Shown: piece after piece, positions 1 through 11,132 of the stretch
Position numbering within the stretch: the first letter of the stretch is position 1
Layout: every line of letters starts with the position of its first letter
Origin: Heracleum sosnowskyi
Lineage: Eukaryota > Streptophyta > Magnoliopsida > Apiales > Apiaceae
NCBI GenBank assembly: GCA_030848705.1
Contig: CM061243.1
Coordinates: 10,441,044-10,505,043 of the forward strand
Direction: 5' to 3'
Length of the DNA stretch: 64,000 nucleotides
Translations under genes and position numbers: made by a program
Notes under the pieces: model-generated
Database searches by the model: none
What the model saw: only the letters and a program-made list of their open reading frames with translations
What the model was told of the DNA's origin: nothing

Positions 1-1008
1 TTTTATTCTAAAGTGGTTCAATTATTAAATTAATTCAGGAACGGCTCAGAATTACTGAAGAAAAGTCAGCTACGAATTTTCCTTGTAAAACAGAATCAGT
101 TTAGGAAACGTACTTGTACTTTCCTCAAGGCATTAAAATATTTGAGGATATATATATAGACATCAGATCTGAGAGATAGAGAGACATACAGGGATACATA
201 GATACATACAGACGGAGCGGGACTTGTACTTTTCTTCTTGGAAAAAGATTAAAGGTTTTTATTCTCTGTTCTTAATATTATTATGTGTTCTTATTATATT
301 CTGTATTTTGTCAGTTTAATTATGAGTGAGTAGATCTTTAATCTAGGGTTAAGTTGAACCTAGTTATGATTGATGTATGATTTTCCATAACCCCCAATTT
401 AGTTATGTTGTATGCTCTTGCTTATTGAGTTGTGCTTAATTAACAATAACATGTCAGACGTGATTATGCGTATTGTTTGAACCTAATATCTATTTATCAT
501 CGAAAGTTGGACTTAGATGGTTGTGATTTATCCAATAAGGACATGAACTTCTCCATGAAAATAGGTAGAACGGATTGTTAGGAAGTTAGGATGTTGTGTT
601 TAATGTCTCTAAATTGCATGATACCATGAAAATAGGCTTGAGTGTATTTTTAGAGAAGCCATTAATACTCGAGAGAGGTTATTGGTATTTTATAGGGCGA
701 ATCTTTCCTCTTGAATAGCGTATGATTAATTGGGGTGGAAAATCATAATTGCATCGATTCATGCTAGTGGGGATACTTAATTCTAGATGTTTTAGTTAAT
801 TGATAATACAATACAATTTGCTTTAGTATAATATTTAGATTAATAATCTCTCAACAATTTATTGTGTTACTTGCTTAGTTGAATTGAATCAAGAATAACT
901 AGTGATTGATACGTTTGTCTCTGTGGGATCGACTCTGACTTACCCTACTACATAGTTAGAAGGATTTGTTAGATATTATTATTTGATAGGCACGCGACAG
1001 CCTTGTCA
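1..1008 (+). repeat. 5' LTR of the Athila-like element (partial)
   Basis: Nearly identical to 6103-7111. By eye I count three substitutions and one 1-bp indel over about 1 kb, at roughly 358, 552, 699 and 715. A TATA-like run at 148-159 followed by a purine-rich stretch is a plausible core promoter, repeated in the right LTR near 6250. It ends ...TTGTCA just before the primer-binding site. Confidence 0.92.
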
Positions 1009-1014
1009 AATTTT

Positions 1015-1032
1015 TGGCGCCGCTGCCGGGGA
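1015..1032 (+). other. Primer-binding site, tRNA-Asp type
   Basis: TGGCGCCGCTGCCGGGGA lies 6 bases after the LTR end. It matches the complement of plant tRNA-Asp 3' ends apart from one position, as I recall the family. This is the minus-strand priming site and fixes the LTR boundary. Confidence 0.8.
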
Positions 1033-1146
1033 CAAAGCGGTATTAGATTAGTTAATTTTTGAGTTAGTTTAGCTAAGTCTTTTGGTTGTGTTGCTTCGGC
1101 TATTATTCCCTTGTTATTTGATCTTTGTTTCTAGTTTCCTTGTTGC

Positions 1147-3897
1147 ATGCACACTCGAAGTTCAGGTACAGAAATTTTGATTGCTCTTGATCCTGAAATT
1201 GAAGCTACAACAAGAAGACAAGCAGGACTACGAAGGAAAAATAAAGACAAGGAAGTTATGGGTGAGACAGCAGCAAAAGCTCTCAGGGAGCATGGTATGC
1301 CAGACGCTACAGACGTACTCTCCAGTATTGTCAGACCAACAGTCACGGCTACCCACTTTGAACTCAAGCCACAATTCATACAATTCATCTCCAATGATTC
1401 TTTCGCAGGATTGTCCACTGAAAATCCTGTTGATCATCTTGAAAGTTTTCTGGAAAAGTGTGATACTATAAAGATGACCAATGTTAGTGATGATGCTATT
1501 AAGCTGCACTTATTTCCTTTTTCTCTCTGAGATGGAGCAAAAGATTGGTTGAAGGATGAAGGACCAAACACATTCACTACTTGGGATATTCTAGCAAAGG
1601 CGTTTCTACTTAAATTCTTTAGTCAAAAGAAAACTTCAAAGCTCAGGAATGAAATATCTAACTTTCGTCAAGATGATGACGAGTCACTTCATGATGCTTG
1701 GAGAAAATTCAAACGACTTCAGAGACAATGCCCTCACCATGGAATTCCTGACTGGTTGTTGATCCAAACATTCTACAATGGGTTAACACAAGAGTTTCGA
1801 AATTTTGTTGATGCTTCTTCTGGTGGATCTATTATGAAAAAGAGTACGGAGGATGCAAAAACTTTGTTAGACGAGATGGCATCTAATGATAACTATCCTT
1901 ACAGTGACAGAAATCATCCAAAGAAGGGTGGTAAGTATGATGTTGATGCTCTAACCATGTTGAATACTACTATGCAGGCAATGGTTAAGAAGATTGAGCA
2001 ATTGGATTCTAGAACTTCATCTACGGTTGCCTCATGTGAAATATGCGGTGTAGTTGGACACACTCAATATGCTTGTCAATACAATCCCTCTGGAACAACA
2101 ATGGAACAAGCAAATGCCCTCTACAACCAAAATCAAAGGCCACAATATAATCCTTACTCCAACACATACAATCCAGGTTGGAGAGATCATCCTAATTTCT
2201 CCTACAGAAATAACCAGGCTCAAGCTCAACCTCCACAAAATAACTTTTCTCAGCCGCCAGGTTTTCAACAAGCTCAGCCACAAAAATCTAACTTGGAAAA
2301 TCTTTTGGAAGGATTTATCTCTACACAGGCAAAGAAGAATGATTACTTTGACTCAAGTATCAATGAGATAAAGGCTCATAACAAGTTAATGGAGAATTCA
2401 ATCACTCAAATTGCTCAACAGTTGAATCAACTTAACAAGTCTTCAGGCCAACTTCATGGCCAAACTGAACAACCACATAAAGCCCACATGAATGCTATAA
2501 CGTTAAGAAGTGATCATGAATTGCAAGGGCCAGAGATGAAGATGAGTACTGATAATTTGAATGTTGAGGAAGATACGGAAAAAATTCAATTTGAAAATGT
2601 GGTTGTGCAAGAAGCGATTGAAGAAAAGAAGAAGGAACCCACAGTTGCTCCTGTCAGACCTTACGTACCACCTGTTCCGTTTCCTCAAAGGTTGGTGCAA
2701 GCTAGGCTTGGAGAGAAGTTTATGAAGTTTATGGATATCTTGAAGATGTTAGAGCTTAATATTCCCTTCTTAGATGCTATCAAAGAGCTGCCTTCTTATG
2801 GGAAGTTCCTTAGGGAATTATTGTCAAACAAACGAAAGTTTGAAGAAAGTTCTACTATCACATTAACGGCAGAGTGCAGTGCTATTTTGCAGAATAGTCT
2901 TCCTAAAAAGCTAATTGATCCAGGTAGCTATTCTATTCCTGTCAAACTTGGGAATTTTGAAATCAAAAGAGCTCTATGTGATCTTGGGGCAAGTGTAAGT
3001 CTAATGCCCTTATCAATCTGCAATAAGCTTCAGATGGGTGAACTGAAACCCACGCGTATATCTCTACAATTGGCAGATATAAGTGTAAAAGTTCCACTTG
3101 GAATACTTGAAGATGTTCCTGTCAAGGTAGGAAAGTTTTTTATTCCATGTGATTTTGTTGTCATGGAGATGGAGGAAGATGCACAAAATTCTATCATTCT
3201 CGGAAGACCTTTCTTAGCTACAGCTGGTGCAAAAGTTGATATGATGCAACAGAAGATTTCTTTTGAAGTTGGAGATGAGAAATTGGAATTTAAATTTTCT
3301 AATTCTTTTCATAACCCATCTATGGAGAAGAGTGATCTTGAAAAGAGTAATGAAGCTGTTCTTATGGTTAAGACCTTGGGTGAAGATCAAGATATGAAGG
3401 CTAATATTTTCCTCTCTAAACCTCTTACTATTTTGGTGAGAGATTTACATGTCATTAATTATGTTGATTTGAAGCCTTCAACAATGAAATCGATTGGTGA
3501 AATTCAGTTTGGTGGATTATCTGTTGAAGATCCTGATGCTCATATTGAAAACTTTTTGAAGATTTGTGATACTATTAAGTGTGATGGAGTTTCTGATGAG
3601 GCCATTCGACTTCGATTATTCCCTTTATCTTTAAGGGATGGAGCTAAAAATTGGTTATTTTCGTTACCCTCAAATTCCATTACCACTTGGGAAGACTTAC
3701 TTATAAAATTTCTTTTTAAGTTTGTCTCACGAGATGAAACGTCAAGGATAATTGTTGCACTCTTAAAGTTTGCTCGAGATAGAAGAGTAATATTGTTGGA
3801 TAAAGCCGTGGATGAAACTTATAAGTTTTTGGGAGAGATCATAAGAAAATATGTTGAGAAAGTAGATGTTCCACTTTCACTCCATTCACCAGGTTGA
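1147..3897 (+). pseudogene. gag-protease frame of the Athila-like element, one in-frame stop
   Basis: One frame of 916 codons runs from the ATG at 1147 to the TGA at 3895-3897, broken only by TGA at 1528-1530. That stop lies in a conserved gag motif (L-R-D-G-A-K) where Arg is expected, so CGA to TGA is the simplest cause. The ATG at 1549 after the stop is not a natural start. Order: GAG retrotransposon domain (about residues 80-190), a CCHC knuckle CEICGVVGHTQYAC (about 296-309), a Gln/Pro/Asn-rich linker, and a retropepsin-like domain with D-L-G-A-S (about 611) and I-I-L-G-R-P. The C-terminal part (about 777-875) is a second, diverged copy of the gag core with F-G-G-L-S...LSLRDGAKNW. Where pol should continue, the frame ends. 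The product would package RNA and cut polyprotein if the stop were read through; it cannot supply reverse transcription or integration. Confidence 0.85.
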
Positions 3898-5812
3898 TTA
3901 ACAAGAAGGTCGAGCTAAAGACCTTAAAAAAGCGCTTCTTGGGAGGCAACCCAAGATTTTGGAGGAGGAACACTCTCCCATAGTTTTCAACCGGGACTTC
4001 ATACACTAGGGGAGTATTTCTAACCTTTCTTTGTATAATTTTTCACTCTTATTCTTTTTGTATTTCTTTTAGGATCTTGTTAGTTTTGTATATTTATATA
4101 TATTATTCATTGAGGACAATGAACCACTTAAGTGTGGGGATGAGTTCTCAATGACGTAAAAAACCCAAAAAAATTATATATTATAAAAATCCAAAAAAAA
4201 AATTAAAAAATTTAAAACTTTTTGTATATAATTGCCTTGTCTCAAAAGCATGTTAGCGTGGATAAGTACACATTGTGTAGATTAATTTCGCATGATTAAT
4301 TATGAGTGTCATATTCATGAAAAATCATTTGATGCTTGATAATTCCTTGTATGTGCTTGCGAACATTTAAAAACTTGAGATGTTTCTTGGTCAATTTTAG
4401 TGAGTTAAGCATGCTTTCACCATGTGAGGATTTGAGCCTAATTTATGATTGATGCATTTTTTATCAATCCATTTTTTTGTTGTGTGTTGTTCATCATGAT
4501 TCTTGTTGCTCTAGAACTTGTTTTAAACCGTTTTGAGACTACATGATATGTGTATGCATGAATATGATAAAGGCACTAGGATTAACCTCATTTACCCATA
4601 CAGTACCCATATGGAAAATAATCCTTAGTGAAACCCCTTTGAGCTTATACCCGTTTCTTTCGTATGTCACCAGTCTAAAACTTTTGAGCCTACTTATTTA
4701 TTCTTGTCGTGATTTACTGGTAGAGCATATTGATTCAATTCAAGGGTTGGTGAATATTTAGTGTGGGGATTTCTTTTGGTTAAAGTGTTACATTTTGGTG
4801 GGATACAACATGATATGGGAATTGCAAACAAGTATCAAGTACTCCTTTGAGATCAATGGGTAGCAAGTGCAATGTCATATTAAAGGGACGATCCATGTGT
4901 GCTGGTATTAAGTACTCACTGTCCTTGGTTACTGGAGAATGACTTGACTTTTGAAAAAAAAAAAGAAAAAAAAAAGAGAAGTTATGAGCAAGAGGAAGAT
5001 AAAGTAGAGTTGTGTTCATTTGATTGATACAATGTGAAAGTGGGAAAGTACATGGGTTATATGTACTTTGAAGTTTAATGCTTGTGAAAGCTTGATCAAC
5101 TTTTACATGATCTAAGTTTCATGTTGGGTGCTTTAATTAAAAGTGAACATTATTCTCTATCAGTTATCACGTTTAGCCACTTGTTAGCCTGTTTCTTTGA
5201 TATCCTACCCCGTACCTAAGCCTCGTTACAACCTTTAACGAAGACCTTTTGATTCATGTATGCATATATACGAGGTGGTGGAGATTTGGTGGACAACCAA
5301 GCATATGGTAGCACATGAGTACATTGATTGAACTTGAGCGATACACTTATACCCATACACTTGTGTGAAGTGAGAGCAATGTGAGATATTTATCCATAGC
5401 ATGCTTACTTGTTGAATGCGATTTTGATGTCTATCTCATGATATTTTTGTCTATCTAGACATTTTGTGCATACTTGGATTATTTTGTGTCAGTGATGCTT
5501 AAAGTGAGAGTACTTGTACTTTCAGACACTTCCATGTTGTTATGTGATTGAAATTTGCAATGTGTGGAGTACTATGACATGTTGCATGTTTGAGAGACTT
5601 GGTGGTTGAAAATATTTGATTTTGTGGGTATATCTTCTATAAACCCTCACGAGACAAAACTCGTCCTACTAGGGCTGCCTAGGGGTTTAACGGCTTGTTG
5701 CATATGCTCAATGCAATCGTGTCATCTACGAAAGTGGTGGTCCTATTAGTTAGTATTATTTTTATTTCTTTATTTGCCCGAGGACGTGCAAAATGCTAAG
5801 TGTGGGGATATT
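3898..5812 (+). other. Non-coding 3' interior of the Athila-like element
   Basis: No frame here resembles a protein. A hairpin at 3938-3955 (CTTGGG, loop AGGCAA, CCCAAG) lies just after the gag-protease stop; this short block is a recurrent feature of Athila elements. The motif GTGTGGGGAT occurs three times, at 4132, 4761 and 5800; the last is the polypurine tract next to the right LTR. An A-rich tract lies at 4955-4980. Short frames at 4543-4761 and elsewhere have no family resemblance. Confidence 0.7.
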
Positions 5813-7111
5813 TGATAGAGTATATATTTATATATATTTTATATGATTTTATTTCTCATATTTATTATATTTTGCATTTAATTGGATTTTTATTTAATAA
5901 ATTTTAATGTTTTATTGTAGGAAGCAAGGAAATCCTAAACTTGGAAGGATTGGAGAATAAAGAGCTTAATTTGGAGATTTATTAGAAGGAAAATCGGATT
6001 TGTTGGGCTGCCTGCACATAATTCACTGTTTCGGTCATATCTTGAGATGTAGAAGTCAGAATTGGACGATTTAACAGCCCACGCGAAGATAATGGAAATC
6101 TCTTTTATTCTAAAGTGGTTCAATTATTAAATTAATTCAGGAACGGCTCAGAATTACTGAAGAAAAGTCAGCTACGAATTTTCCTTGTAAAACAGAATCA
6201 GTTTAGGAAACGTACTTGTACTTTCCTCAAGGCATTAAAATATTTGAGGATATATATATAGACATCAGATCTGAGAGATAGAGAGACATACAGGGATACA
6301 TAGATACATACAGACGGAGCGGGACTTGTACTTTTCTTCTTGGAAAAAGATTAAAGGTTTTTATTCTCTGTTCTTAATATTATTATGTGTTCTTATTATA
6401 TTCTGTATTTTGTCAGTTTAATTATGAGTGAGTAGATCTTTAATCTAGGGTTAAGTTGAACCCTAGTTATGATTGATGTATGATTTTCCATAACCCCCAA
6501 TTTAGTTATGTTGTATGCTCTTGCTTATTGAGTTGTGCTTAATTAACAATAACATGTCAGACGTGATTATGCGTATTGTTTGAACCTAATATCTATTTAT
6601 CATCGAAAGTTGGACTTAGATGGTTGTGATTTATCCAATAAGGACATGAACTTCTCCATAAAAATAGGTAGAACGGATTGTTAGGAAGTTAGGATGTTGT
6701 GTTTAATGTCTCTAAATTGCATGATACCATGAAAATAGGCTTGAGTGTATTTTTAGAGAAGCCATTAATACTCGAGAGAGGTTATTGGTATTTTATAGGG
6801 CGCATCTTTCCTCTTGAGTAGCGTATGATTAATTGGGGTGGAAAATCATAATTGCATCGATTCATGCTAGTGGGGATACTTAATTCTAGATGTTTTAGTT
6901 AATTGATAATACAATACAATTTGCTTTAGTATAATATTTAGATTAATAATCTCTCAACAATTTATTGTGTTACTTGCTTAGTTGAATTGAATCAAGAATA
7001 ACTAGTGATTGATACGTTTGTCTCTGTGGGATCGACTCTGACTTACCCTACTACATAGTTAGAAGGATTTGTTAGATATTATTATTTGATAGGCACGCGA
7101 CAGCCTTGTCA
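5813..7111 (+). repeat. 3' LTR of the Athila-like element
   Basis: It starts TGATAG directly after the polypurine tract and ends ...TTGTCA. The last ~1008 bp match 1-1008 with four visible differences. The first 290 bp (5813-6102) show what is missing from the truncated left LTR. Confidence 0.92.
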
Positions 7112-7190
7112 ACCATTAGATTAGATTAATCTAAGGGTTTAGATTAGTTTCTAGTTTCTATTTTAATTTTAGTTTCTATTTGATCACTAG
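7112..7190 (+). repeat. Truncated 3' end of a Helitron-like repeat
   Basis: The sequence from the ATTAGATTAGATTAATCTAA palindrome to TTTGATCACTAG matches the 3' ends of the copies at 46778-48842 (plus) and 34453-34754 (minus). It starts exactly at the Athila-like LTR edge, so the LTR element split this copy and its other half lies left of the window. The CTAG end at 7187-7190 fits a Helitron CTRR terminus. Confidence 0.65.
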
Positions 7191-8017
7191 TATAGATATA
7201 TATTTGAAATTAGGAATGAGATATAAGGTATTCTTTCTAAAGTCATGCATTTCTTTAATACTTGAAATTGTATTCACTGTATATAGTTCATTTCTTATCA
7301 AAACATTGGCCCTTTTTATTATATAAAGTGGATATCAGTGACACAGGTTCAGTGGATGATCGGTCACACTTAACCTCCCTTAACACAATGTTATTATAAC
7401 AAAGTGTTCACACAAAATATGGACCCGATAACACTTATTTCCATTGGCTGTTAGGCAGTTCTCTTACGCATCTCAACTCCACTTTATATCTCAAAATAGT
7501 TGCATAGAGTTTCACGTCACCCTACTAATCAATTATAAAATTTCATCTCCCGAAAGTCATTACCAAGACTTATTTAAACTTTCAATAAATATTTGTTTCA
7601 AAGGGAAGGGCCTAATTACCGCAAAATCTCACAACAGGGCAAAACATTTAATTTCATATCCATAGGTAATAGAAATTTCGCAAAACAGGTTTATACTGAA
7701 AGTACTTGCCAAATATTTGGTTGTATAGCACAACATGATTATTTAAAAGAAAGAGTAATAGGAATTGTCACTTGCAATGTGAGTTGAGAGTAATATTTGC
7801 ATGATAGTTGCAGAATCATATCATTTGAACAATAAGTGAGAGATATAAAACTTGCAATATGGGTTGAGAATAATATTAGCATAATAGTGGAAGAAACATG
7901 TCACTTGAATAATAAGTGAAAGGTATATAACTTGCCTGAGCTAAACAATTAGCCACTTTGTTTCCAGATCGCTTAACATAAAAAATATTAGAACGGCTTC
8001 CCGAGAAATCCAACCTA
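7191..8017. other. Gene-free stretch with an 80-bp tandem duplication
   Basis: I see no gene. Two diverged copies of an 80-bp unit lie head to tail at about 7771-7850 and 7851-7930. The short frames at 7444-7787 have no family features. Confidence 0.5.
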
Positions 8018-8384
8018 TTATAATAAAATATAACTTTTTTCTGTTCTCTCCATACTTTATCATGGTATCAAGAGCTAGTTTTGTTCGATCGGGATAGGTT
8101 AATTTATAGTTGAACGTGATAACTGCCACATGTTTGGTTGAAACCATGTGTTTCAATATATTTTTTTATCTTCTTGTCTTCTCTTCAAACCGTTTAGTTT
8201 TTTTCCGTATTTGTCAGGTTTTTCTTGGGTAAAATTTGATTTTGGTTGGATTTTTTATGTTGGATTCATTTTGTTTTGGTTGGGATTCTCAGACACACTC
8301 TCTATTTCTCTCTATTTGATGGTATTGGCTCGTTGATATTTTTTTATTCTTTCTTTCCCTTCTCTTCTCTTCCCTTTTTTTCGT

Positions 8385-8685
8385 GCACTATGATGTGAGT
8401 AGCCCTAGGCACATATGTATATCTTCTTTTCTCGTGCTCTATGATGGGAGTAGACCTAAGCACATTGGGCCCTTCATGGGATTGTTAAATTATGGTCTGG
8501 TGTTCTAGGCATATTGGCCCCATCTTGGGATTTGATTATGGTCTGGTGCTCTAGGAATATTAGCCCTTCGTGGAATTTTTAGATTATGGTCTGGTGCTCT
8601 ATGCACATTAGCCCTTCATGAGATTGTTAGATTATGGTCTGGTGCTCTAGGCACATTAGCCCTTCGTGGGATTGTTATATTTGCT
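8385..8685 (+). repeat. 48-bp tandem array
   Basis: The phrase ATTATGGTCTGGTGCTCTAG recurs near 8488, 8535, 8583 and 8631 (spacing 47-48). More decayed units start near 8390 and 8435. The array lies inside the truncated short-LTR element. Confidence 0.8.
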
Positions 8686-9042
8686 TAATTTGGATTGGTA
8701 AATGGATTCGGATTGGTTGTTAGCTTGTATCAGTTATTGGGTTTGATATTGGATGACTTTGGATTGAGTTTTGATTTCGATATTTGTATTGTTTTCGATG
8801 ATTACAGTTGGTTTAGATTATTCAGTTTTGGTTTCGATATTGATATTGTTTCATATGGTTGCAGTTTGTTTGGAGTTTGCTTTCGAAGTTCGTAGTTGAT
8901 TATTGGATGTCATGGATGGTTTTTCTTCTATTGCTCATTGTAGTTTTTGTGTTGACTCTGATTTTGGTTCGAATACACTTAGATTTAAGTTTTGTTTACA
9001 TGTGCTATTGGATGACATGGATATTCTGTTTTATTTGCTTAT

Positions 9043-9188
9043 TTTGCGGTTGCTACTTTGGATTCACTTGTTTTGCGGTTGCTACTTTGTGTTCGCTTGT
9101 TTTGTGGTTGCTGCTTTGGATTCGTTTATTTTGCAGTTGCTGCTCTGGATTCGCTTGTTTTGCGGTTGCTACTTTGGATTCGTTTAGA
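9043..9188 (+). repeat. 29-bp tandem array, five units
   Basis: TTGCGGTTGCTACTTTGGAT recurs at an exact 29-bp spacing (anchor G at 9046, 9075, 9104, 9133, 9162). Because 29 is not a multiple of three, the array opens all three forward frames and yields hydrophobic pseudo-proteins that should not be annotated. Confidence 0.85.
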
Positions 9189-9499
9189 AAACGTGACTCA
9201 GTTTCTTGTTAACATACTCCCAATTTTTCATCGTGAGTTTGAGGGAGAATGTTAATTAATATATATATATATATATATATTATTGGATAATTTTGTTATT
9301 GTAATTGTTTCATTTGTTAAGAAAATTTCCTTTATTATCGATACAAGTTTATTATAATAAAATATAATTTTTTTCTATTCTTCCCATACTTTATCAATAC
9401 CAACCATATATCCAATAAGTAGCTATAAGTTCAATGTAAAATTAGCCAAGTTATATCAGCTCATCCGAAGTAATCACAATTTGAAAACATAACTGTGCA

Positions 9500-10740
9500 A
9501 TCAAGTAACGCCTAGTTGTTACAATTAATTAATTAAAGTGTAATCTCTTAGCATGCATCTCTGTACTTTCTCGCAAGCTAAGTTTTCATTTTGCTCCTGG
9601 TATTCTTGATCTGGTGCTGCTTCTTCCTTTATATTTACCATAGAAGGAGAGTCTTCTTCCTTCCCTTGACTTCTCAGTGTAGTGGCAGTTAAGAACTTCA
9701 TATCCATTTCAAGGTGTTGGAGTAGAATAACAATTCTGATGCTCTGTATCCCGCTTGGAAGAACATTGGTTAACTCTTTAAGCAGTCCCAAAATATTTAC
9801 AGTTCAAGAATTATGGTATTTATACATCTCACTTGTTTTAGACGATCTCATAATCTGCCAAACAAGTCATACCATTAATACATAGTGTATGAACAACCAC
9901 AACCAAATTACAAAATACAATAGGACCACTCTAAAGTGATATCGTTGGGACCGGAAAAAATTATCATTTTAGACATGTTAGCACTTTAGAGGGGTAAAAT
10001 TATAACTACCGATTACCGAGTGGGACCGAGACTTTTTATCATTATAGAGAGGTTATCACTTTAGAAAGTATTAATTTAGAGGGGTTCTACTGTATGGAAC
10101 GAAATTACCCTGCAAATGAAAGAAATTTCAATAAGCAACGAATCTTGCTCATAAGTATGTAAAAGAAAAAATTTATGGATATAAACATATAATACTAACA
10201 AGAAACAATGAAAACTTTATATAATTCGACCAGGCATGAGCTCCAAACCTCAATGATCAAATTTTGCATATCAAATCTTGTTGTACATAGGTTATTGTAT
10301 ATACAATCGTATTATTACCTCCCCTATAACATGATTTCCTTCGTCATACCTCGACCCATCCTTAAAAAGAGTACTAGCAGTAAATGAGCTACTATCCACA
10401 ACAAGGTGCTTGAAAAGATTTGCGATTTCAAAATGAATGTTGTGCATTCCACTTGGAATCATATAAATTACATGGAATCAATAGGAATTTCTTGTAACTA
10501 CTACAATCAAAATACATCAACATGTATTACCCTGCAAACGAAAAAAACTACCACGAACAACAAATCACTTTGATAAGCCTGCAAAAAGAATGTCTTAGAA
10601 CACAAATATATATATATTACTGACTAGAAACAATGATTAAAGAAATTAAGCTTATATTTCTAACCTATATGATCAAGCATTTCACATCAAATTTAGTGGC
10701 ACGCAGCACCTTGTTCTGAGCTATTGCCAATCGACCTAAC
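9500..10740 (-). pseudogene. Duplicated unknown segment with exon-like pieces
   Basis: Blocks at about 9520-10280 recur in diverged form at about 10320-10720 in the same order. On the minus strand each contains a similar stretch: P-S-G-I-Q-S-I-R-I...L-L-Q-H-L near 9770-9680, and P-S-G-M-H-N-I-H...L-F-K-H-L near 10460-10390, each followed by T-A-(T/S)-T-L. That suggests decayed duplicate exons of one gene. I cannot name the family. The frame at 9525-9791 is the better-preserved copy; no splice structure or start could be confirmed. Confidence 0.3.
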
Positions 10741-11132
10741 CAAGTCACAAGATTCCATAAAATAGTTCTCTTCTTTTGTATTCGTGTGTATATTTTGAGA
10801 TTTCAGCAGAACCTTATGAAAGAAAGAAGAAAAATAGTTGTCAGCCTTATACTAACCTTTTGAAAGAAAGAAGAAAAATAGTTGTCAGTCCCATACTTTT
10901 AACTTGTAAAAATATCAGGTCCGGCTTTTAGGTGTGCATAGTGATCATCCAGCCTCTTATTATTTAGGGCCCCATAATAACATCAAATTTATACCTTATA
11001 TTTACTGCATAGATGTGTTGTCAAAATTTTCTAGGTTTTGAATTTATTGTTTAGTTATATATTCAGTCTCAAGGAAGTTTTCACAACTATCAAAATAAGA
11101 TACTGATGCAAATGATATACAATTTGAACAGG

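Larger units (their letters stand above)
1..7111 (+). mobile_element. Athila-like Ty3/gypsy LTR retrotransposon, gag-protease only, 5' end cut by window
   Basis: Direct repeats at 1-1008 and 5813-7111 are the LTRs. The right one is complete (about 1299 bp, TGATAG...TCA) and the left one lacks its first 290 bp because the window starts inside it. Just after the left LTR, 1015-1032 reads TGGCGCCGCTGCCGGGGA, a primer-binding site resembling the 3' end of tRNA-Asp, as is usual for Athila. A purine-rich TGTGGGGATATT precedes the right LTR. The interior holds one gag-protease frame (1147-3897) and about 1.9 kb without coding sequence. No reverse transcriptase, RNase H, integrase or env-like frame is present, so the element is non-autonomous. 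Its right end abuts a repeat shared with 34453-34754 and 46778-48842, so it inserted into a copy of that repeat. The target duplication cannot be read because the left flank is missing. Confidence 0.9.
8018..9396 (+). mobile_element. Truncated short-LTR retrotransposon remnant (copia-type priming)
   Basis: The right LTR is about 9250-9396 (TGTTAATTAA...CTTTATCA), preceded by a purine-rich GAGGGAGAA. Only the last ~45 bp of the left LTR survive (8018-8062, ending CTTTATCA). They are followed at 8063-8075 by TGGTATCAAGAGC, an initiator-tRNA-Met-type primer-binding site. The 1.2-kb interior has no gag or pol and consists largely of two tandem arrays, so this is a non-coding LTR derivative. The upstream part of the left LTR was lost or replaced. 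Confidence 0.6.

Noticed and set aside
1131..1509. Minus-strand frames over the Athila gag
   Set aside because: Antisense shadows of the recognised gag frame.
8695..9255. Overlapping plus-strand frames of 65-117 codons rich in Leu, Cys and Phe
   Set aside because: They are created by the 29-bp tandem array and T-rich DNA; the same repeat is read in all three frames.
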